This document shows, one piece after another, positions 58,607 through 64,000 of a stretch of DNA of 64,000 nt. Below the pieces are notes generated by a model. That model worked only from the letters and a program-made list of their open reading frames with translations. It was not told the DNA's origin and ran no database searches. The DNA comes from Cycas panzhihuaensis (lineage: Eukaryota > Cycadophyta). Both the position numbers and the translations under genes were made by a program. Where the stretch lies: assembly GCA_023213395.1 (NCBI GenBank), contig CM041465.1:46755741-46819740 (forward strand). The letters run 5' to 3'. Every line of letters begins with the position of its first letter. Positions within the stretch are counted from its first letter, which is position 1.

Positions 58607-58708
58607 TTTGAACTAAAGTTGTATTGATCAAATGTGACAAATGAGATTTTAAAAGTTAAATGTAAATATAAAAAAATATTTAAATTTAAATTTTGAAAAA
58701 AAGTTTAA

Positions 58709-58945
58709 ATGTAACTCCATAACTTGAAGGAATACCTGGTCTTGATGAATATACAAGAGTTCTAGAAAGATTTAATAGTCAAAATAAACCAATTTATTTG
58801 AGTTGAATAATAAGTAATGTCCAATGTTACAATGGAGAAATTATTTATATGTATAGACCAGGCCCTTTCATAAAGGATTGTAACTATTGAAGGGTACCCA
58901 TCTGTTAATGATTTAATTAATTAACTTTTAAGGAGGTTCATAACA
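58709..58945 (-). repeat. Gypsy-type LTR, probable 5' LTR of Gypsy-1
   Basis: Matches 38462-38706 throughout, ending GGTTCATAACA. The left end is approximate (TGTAACTCCATAACTTG near 58709). No PBS is recognised on its left, where truncated Copia-6 sequence lies, so part of the gypsy leader was probably deleted together with the 5' end of Copia-6. It could also be a solo LTR of the same family. Confidence 0.72.
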
Positions 58946-60941
58946 GATTTTCTATTGATCTATTGTCATCTTCTATTTATTAATATTTGTAACCTCATTA
59001 ATCATTATTCATTGTCATTGTTCTTCTCTTTTATTATTATCTACATTCATATTACTATTCATTATCATTTATTATCACTGGTTATGCTCCAATTAGTATT
59101 AGAGTTATGCCTTGGTACTATGGCTCTTCTTATTTATTGATTTACTTAATAACCTACATATTTCAAATTTTATATTATTCAACATTGGATCTTAAACCAT
59201 TGGCAATGAAGTATCAACTACATAGGAATAGATCACATAAACTAGAGTTAAAAAGGAAAATGCAGTAGCATAATACCATTGAATTTACTTCTAATTTGAG
59301 ATTGCTTGAACAAATGAGATAAAAGGAGATCTCAATGATAGAGTAGTAGAGCCTTACAATATTATGATCAATAACCTTTTAGACCATGAAAAGATTTTTT
59401 AAGCTATGTGGAGGTATGCTTTTAATTATTTGGTGATTGAGTGAAGTATTGAATGATCACCAATGAGGCAAATTTCCACGGATCCCTCATATATGATCTA
59501 GGGATATTTCCTCTAAGTAGGTGCTCTTATCCTCTTGGAAATTATATTTCCCTGAAGTGGATTCTTTTATCCGCTTGGAAATTATGTTGGTGGAGGCTCA
59601 AATAGGTAATCTTTTATTGTTTTAAATTACCAATTATTTTTGCATGTTACTATTATGAAAAGGTTTAAGAAAAATGAGGTTTATTGATCTAACATTTTTT
59701 GGGGGATTATCTAAATTCAACATGAAAGGTAGTTTCCTCTCAAATTTATAAAGGAAGAGGGAGGTAGTTTAAAGTGTTTATTAGACTTCACAACACTAAA
59801 CCATTAAACCATGTGTTATGTTACTAATGTTAAACACCCATCCATGGCTTCTAATTATATGGAAGACTTATTAATACATCTTATAGACATAATAAATGGT
59901 GTTCTACTTAGGCTTATCATTAGGTTCTATTAAAAAATTCTTAACTTAGAAGACAATAATATATAGAGTTAAATACCCACTGATCAATGAGTTTTTAATG
60001 ACTAAAAGAGAGGACAAAAGTCATTGTAATAGGTCTAATGAGGTATATCTTTATGCAAATTAGTATAAATCTTTATAGTGGATGTAATGTAAGAGTATAA
60101 AGCCTAAAGAATACTTGAGGATGGTTTTACATACTTATTTTAGCAAATTTAGAAGATTTTTTTAAGCATAAGTAATTTCTAATTATTGTCAAAGATTTGT
60201 TATAGGCAAATTATTTGATAATTTTCTTGGTGTTATTTGGAAGAATAATTTATTAATTTAATGGGCTTGGATTAAAATATTTAACATGTGAAGTGATAAA
60301 ATGATTTAAAGTAACTTATAAATTTCCTTTAAATTTGAGTTTTTGGGGAAATATTTTAGAAGATCATTTGATTTATACTATAATAATTAGTAAGTACATT
60401 CAAATTAAGTTCCTATCAGGATGATTGGTTGGAAAAAAAGTTTACCATAGAGTTAGCTCAAGCATCTAAAAAATAAAATATGTGTGGATTAATGGAAAAT
60501 TAGAAACATATTGTTGGTGCATAAGTGCCTTGTGAGTTTTCTTCCATTTAATATAAGTGTGTTGTAGGGGATCTATTGTGGTGTTAAAAAGTAGAAAAAG
60601 GTACCAACTTGATAAATATTAGAAAGGGTGTCAAATTGATAATGGCAATGTTGATGTTCATTGGTGATAGGAAAGTGCAATGCATAGAATGGTTAAATAA
60701 CATTGAAGTAGTTTGTAAGTTTAAGCATGATGCATAGAGAGATTTTGAACCATACATTTGGGAGGGAAAGCTCTTGATTGGTATATCAGCTAATATGAGA
60801 AATATTGAGGGTCTCATAAATAGAGAGGATTTATAATATAAATTTTCAAGAGAGATGACATATATTATTAGGAAAAATGGAGTAAATAATGTCATGATGA
60901 TACCTTTAAAAGTTTCAAGGACAAATGTTGAATGCAAGCAA

Positions 60942-60946
<5 letters not shown>

Positions 60947-60985
<39 letters not shown>
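60947..60985. repeat. (TA)n microsatellite
   Basis: About 19 uninterrupted TA units, followed by a short TG run. Confidence 0.97.
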
Positions 60986-60987
<2 letters not shown>

Positions 60988-62299
60988 GTGTGTGTATCTA
61001 TAATATTTATCTAGTCTTTATTATTATTAAGTCACTGAACTATTTTCATTAGTTGATATTAGAGGGATAACTTCTTTGGGTCCCAACTTTATATATGACT
61101 ATTGATCAATAATATTATTAATTTTATATAACCTTAATACTCCTAATATTACTTTAAAATGGCTCATAAGGTATTTGGCTATAAGAATCTTTTATAAATA
61201 TGAACTTTTAGCAACTTTAGTCATTTTTTCATTATTTCACTAATTCTTGGTTGAAATCTCTAACCACATGATGATTCTATAAAATAAATATTTTTAAATT
61301 ATTAATCCAAAGTGATATATATTAAGGCAGGTCTCCTTAGAAACCTAAAATAAAATAAGAGATCCTCTTAAAGGTAAATAAGATGACAAGTCTTGATAGA
61401 TCTATAACTCTCTCTTGAATGGAAGAAAGATGTCTTTCTATGTATGTGCTACGATTAAAAAAATCTAACTAATTGTTAATTAAGTGAAATGGGTTAATGT
61501 CATAAGGTCATTACATTAGTTAATTATTCCTAAAAGGGGTCTTAAGTGAACTTTAAATTAGATCACTTAAGTAAAATGTACTTCATTATATGTAATTTCA
61601 TTTTACCTAACTCTAATGCTCCCTCTCTCAATATAAAAGTAAAAGCTTAATGAAGGAGGTTCATTCTTACCTCCCTATTTAATGAGAGTCACTCTTTCTC
61701 TCTCAATTCTCTCTTGCTCCCATGTTTGCCTTTATGTATAGTTCATAGAGATGAAGGATAAATCCACTCCTTTCATGTAGTATTAGAGCTTATTTCCTTT
61801 ATATTCCTCATTTTCACTTATAATGGAGTCATCACTTCCTTCTCCTCCATAATTCATGTAGTGAAGGAGATTGCAAAAGTAGATTTAGAAATATTTTTAA
61901 GTTTTCATTATAGCATAATTAGTATTATTTTCTTTCCCTTTCTCTTTTGTAGGTTTAGAAGCACAATATAAGGAGTTGTAAGGCCTAAGGAATCCAATCC
62001 TTTGGTAGGCATTTACGCATATCTTATTCTTCTTTTCTTTCCCCTCTTTTTGTCCATTTAATAAGGGGAAATATTGCCAAAATTTTTCTAGCATTTAGAA
62101 GAATATTTGTAAGGGAAGGTTTTTCCCACTTCTTTTAAGAATTTAAAGCCATTTAAAATATCCATCATTGTATGCTCTCACCTTACCTATATTGGGATAC
62201 TGGTGATAAAAAAATAATAGAAATTTCATAGGGTATCATGTGCTGATGAGATATTTGCAAGCTAAATTTTTTGTAGAAATAAAATCTACTTACTAAACT

Positions 62300-62670
62300 T
62301 CACAGGTGTACTAAAATTTCTACAAAGTTCCAATTGACATAATTCTAATTGCTAAAGATGAGAATCAGAGTCTAGTTTCTATCACAAAAATTAGCACCTA
62401 ATTTCATTACTGTATGAGAAAGTTATTATTGTTTTAGTGAACAATAGCTATTTTTAGCAAGAATTTTAGAAAAATATATTATATCCACTTTGTAGGATTA
62501 CCAAAAATTATGCAGAATTTATTTGGACCTAATTCTATTTCCTAAAGATATAGCTCTGAGTCTAGTTTATAGTATAAAAATTGACACTTAATTTCATTAT
62601 CATGGGAAAAAATTATTACTATTTTAGTGAAGACTACTTTTTTGTAAAATAAAAGTGAAGAAAATTTCTT
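62300..62670. repeat. Diverged tandem repeat, period about 190 bp
   Basis: Blocks such as TAATTCTA-TT-CTAAAGAT, GAGTCTAGTTT, AAAAATT-ACA/CCTAATTTCATTA and TTATTA-T-TTTTAGTGAA occur in the same order around 62338-62440 and again around 62529-62625. Divergence is considerable, so this is an old duplication. Confidence 0.7.
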
Positions 62671-63009
62671 ATTTTTTATAAGACTTAAAAGCCCATTGTA
62701 AAAGTGAGTAAAAAAAAAACACCTAAATCAGAGTAATATTTAGTATTTCACTCACTTATTATCATTTCATTGCAACAGTCCAAAATCACTTCAAACAAGC
62801 ACTCCAAATGTAATCTATTTTCAATTATATATATGTTTGATGCAAATTTGATAATCTTTTTACTCTCCCTAAAAAGAATGCATCATGTATATTATTTTAT
62901 GCCATCTTGTACCTATTCATATACTTACAAAGGTTAAGATACATCGGTTGATAGAATACTATGCCATAAAAGAGGTGTAGGTTTTAAGTTAGGACTAGAA
63001 TGAACCAAA

Positions 63010-63449
63010 ATATTAGTGAGGTTTTGTTAGCCATAACATCATGCCTCAATCATGGATCATCCTGACAACCAACTGGGAAAACTAAAACTTGAAAGACGAT
63101 CAATGTGTAGAGTAGGACGTTTATCTTGATGAGTGCATTGTAGCTCTTCAGGTTAAAAAAATTAATTGAATCAAGGGCAGTATTAAAAAACATCCAGGAG
63201 GTATTCCCACCTCTTTTATAAGAGATTTTGGGGAGGCGACAAGTGCCTCAACCTGACCTATAAAAGAATTTAAATTAGTATTAAAAAATAATATCAATAA
63301 ATATGCATGTATCTTAATAGTAGTTAGTTAGTATATGGGTGGCTACTGGCAGTTGTTATATGGCCTAAGGTATCCTAGGGAGCCCCAAAGGTGGCTTTGA
63401 GGGGCCCTAAGTATGCGTCAACAAATGAACATTGGGTATTATCCCCGCA
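63010..63449 (-). repeat. 3' LTR of Copia-7
   Basis: Shares GGAGGTATTCCCACC, GGGGAGGCGACAAGTGCC-like and GGTGGCTTTGAGGGGCCCTA blocks with 54000-54369. The hairpin position reads AGTATTAAAAAACATC, a partly unpaired version. Left border uncertain. Confidence 0.75.
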
Positions 63450-63454
63450 TTCTT

Positions 63455-64000
63455 CCCCATAATGCCCAATATGAATAACTCTTAAATTGTCTCTAAATTT
63501 CTAGAATTTAACTTTGTCCAATGCCTTTCTGAAGATATCCACTGTTTGGTTTTCAGTGCTATAATAGGCCAATTCAATTTCTTTTGCTTACACTAGTTCT
63601 CGAATGAAGTGATGTTGAGTCTTAATGTGTTTTGTTCTACCATGAAAAACTGGATTCTTAACCATCTGAATAATGCTATGATTATCGCACCAAATTCTAA
63701 TAAGACCTTTCTGTTTTAGCCAAAAATCTTGTAGTAGTCTTCTCAACTAAACTGATTTACATGCACCTACAACTGCTACTTTGGACTCTATCTCAGTTAT
63801 AGATAAGGAAATTGTGTTATGTTTCTTGGTACTCCATGCTATAACTGATGATCCCATACTAAACATATAACCTATAATATGAGTCTGTATAACTAGTCAA
63901 CCAAAATTTTAAAGAAGCTTTGTAGAATAACCTGTATTTTGAAGTTCCTTTGAGATAATGGAGAATTCTCTTTACTGCTTACTAATAGGTGGTCTTTAGA
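63455..64000 (-). pseudogene. Copia-7 RNase H, partial
   Basis: Minus-strand frame with stops, reading ALFRWLRIQFFMVEQNTLRL then NITSFEN and NSRNLETI near the end, in parallel with the Copia-6 RNase H C-terminus (HGKTKYIKTQHHF, KFRKNL). Truncated by the window end, so RT is not seen. Confidence 0.78.

Larger units (their letters stand above)
54000..58708 (-). mobile_element. Copia-6: copia element lacking its 5' LTR
   Basis: 3' LTR (54000-54369), PPT, RNase H, RT, integrase, protease, zinc knuckle and gag follow in order from left to right on the minus strand. Gag starts at 58606 and about 100 bp of leader remain before a gypsy-type LTR begins near 58709. No PBS or 5' LTR is found, so the 5' end is deleted. 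The LTR and Gag are related to the element at 63010 (Copia-7) and to the TR-GAG-like element. Confidence 0.85.
38462..58945 (-). mobile_element. Gypsy-1: Ty3/gypsy element split by three insertions
   Basis: Similar segments of about 235 bp at 38462-38706 and 58709-58945 are taken as its LTRs. Gypsy-type Gag lies at 51574-52060, continues with the zinc knuckle at 47132-47454, and the protease follows at 38930-39475, all minus strand and in the right order. The breaks coincide with Copia-5 (39476-47131) and the TR-GAG-like element (47455-51573); a truncated copia (54000-58708) occupies the leader. Between protease and left LTR there is no room for RT, RNase H or integrase, so the element is internally deleted. 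Joining of the right LTR to the rest is less certain than the gag-protease continuity. Confidence 0.72.
58946..63009. other. AT-rich intergenic DNA with simple repeats
   Basis: No coding homology recognised. It holds an AT microsatellite (60947-60985) and a diverged tandem repeat (62300-62670), annotated separately. GAAATTAT occurs twice near 59540-59585 in a short repeated CTTGGAAATTAT context. Confidence 0.55.
63010..64000 (-). mobile_element. Copia-7: 3' end of a copia element, cut by the window edge
   Basis: An LTR of the Copia-6 family ends GCA at 63449 and is followed by ATTCTTCCCCATAAT, a PPT on the minus strand. The RNase H end follows (63470-64000). The rest lies to the right of the window. 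The LTR start is placed near 63010 only by analogy; clear similarity to the Copia-6 LTR begins near 63160. Confidence 0.8.

Overview
The window looks like nuclear, intergenic DNA of a seed plant with a large, repeat-rich genome. A gymnosperm is my guess, not a demonstration. Apart from a GC-richer block at 1-3335 the sequence is strongly AT-rich. Almost everything recognisable is a decayed retrotransposon: plant Ty1/copia elements primed by initiator tRNA-Met, one Ty3/gypsy element and one L1-type LINE. I see no intact host gene, tRNA, rRNA or CRISPR array. All coding regions carry stops or lesions, so they are annotated as pseudogenes; domain borders are approximate, while several LTR ends are exact because TG..CA ends, primer-binding sites (PBS) and polypurine tracts (PPT) fix them.

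Layout. 1-4593: a GC-rich block of unknown nature, then the leader, PBS and 5' LTR of a minus-strand copia (Copia-1) whose rest lies beyond the left edge. 4594-10448: plus-strand Copia-2, its 5' LTR cut by Copia-1. 10449-22300: a LINE (endonuclease, RT, zf-RVT, then RNase H and poly(A)), split by minus-strand Copia-3 (13775-21414, two 312-bp LTRs). 22301-26810: featureless AT-rich DNA. 26811-31424: minus-strand Copia-4, very decayed. 32388-33091: one LTR plus PBS on the plus strand. 33092-38461: AT-rich DNA with short tandem duplications. 38462-58945: a minus-strand gypsy element whose gag and protease are separated by nested insertions: Copia-5 (39476-47131), a gag-only TR-GAG-like element (47455-51573, 5-bp target duplication ATTCT) and a 5'-truncated Copia-6 (54000-58708). 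58946-63009: AT-rich. 63010-64000: the 3' end of Copia-7, related to Copia-6 and running off the right edge.

The most interesting signal is host-gene sequence in copia leaders, between PBS and gag, antisense to the element. Copia-5 carries the C-terminal part of a WDR43/UTP5-like ribosome-biogenesis protein (about 45625-46681), ending at its own stop codon six bases from the PBS. Copia-2 carries a COX15-like fragment (about 5238-5430). Copia-1, of the same LTR family as Copia-5, has an unidentified coding-like stretch in the same position. A second signal is a short hairpin just downstream of the putative TATA box in two LTR families, with different stem sequences but preserved pairing. The elements do not form an operon or pathway; their relation is one of nesting and, for the gag-only element, probable dependence on a related autonomous copia.
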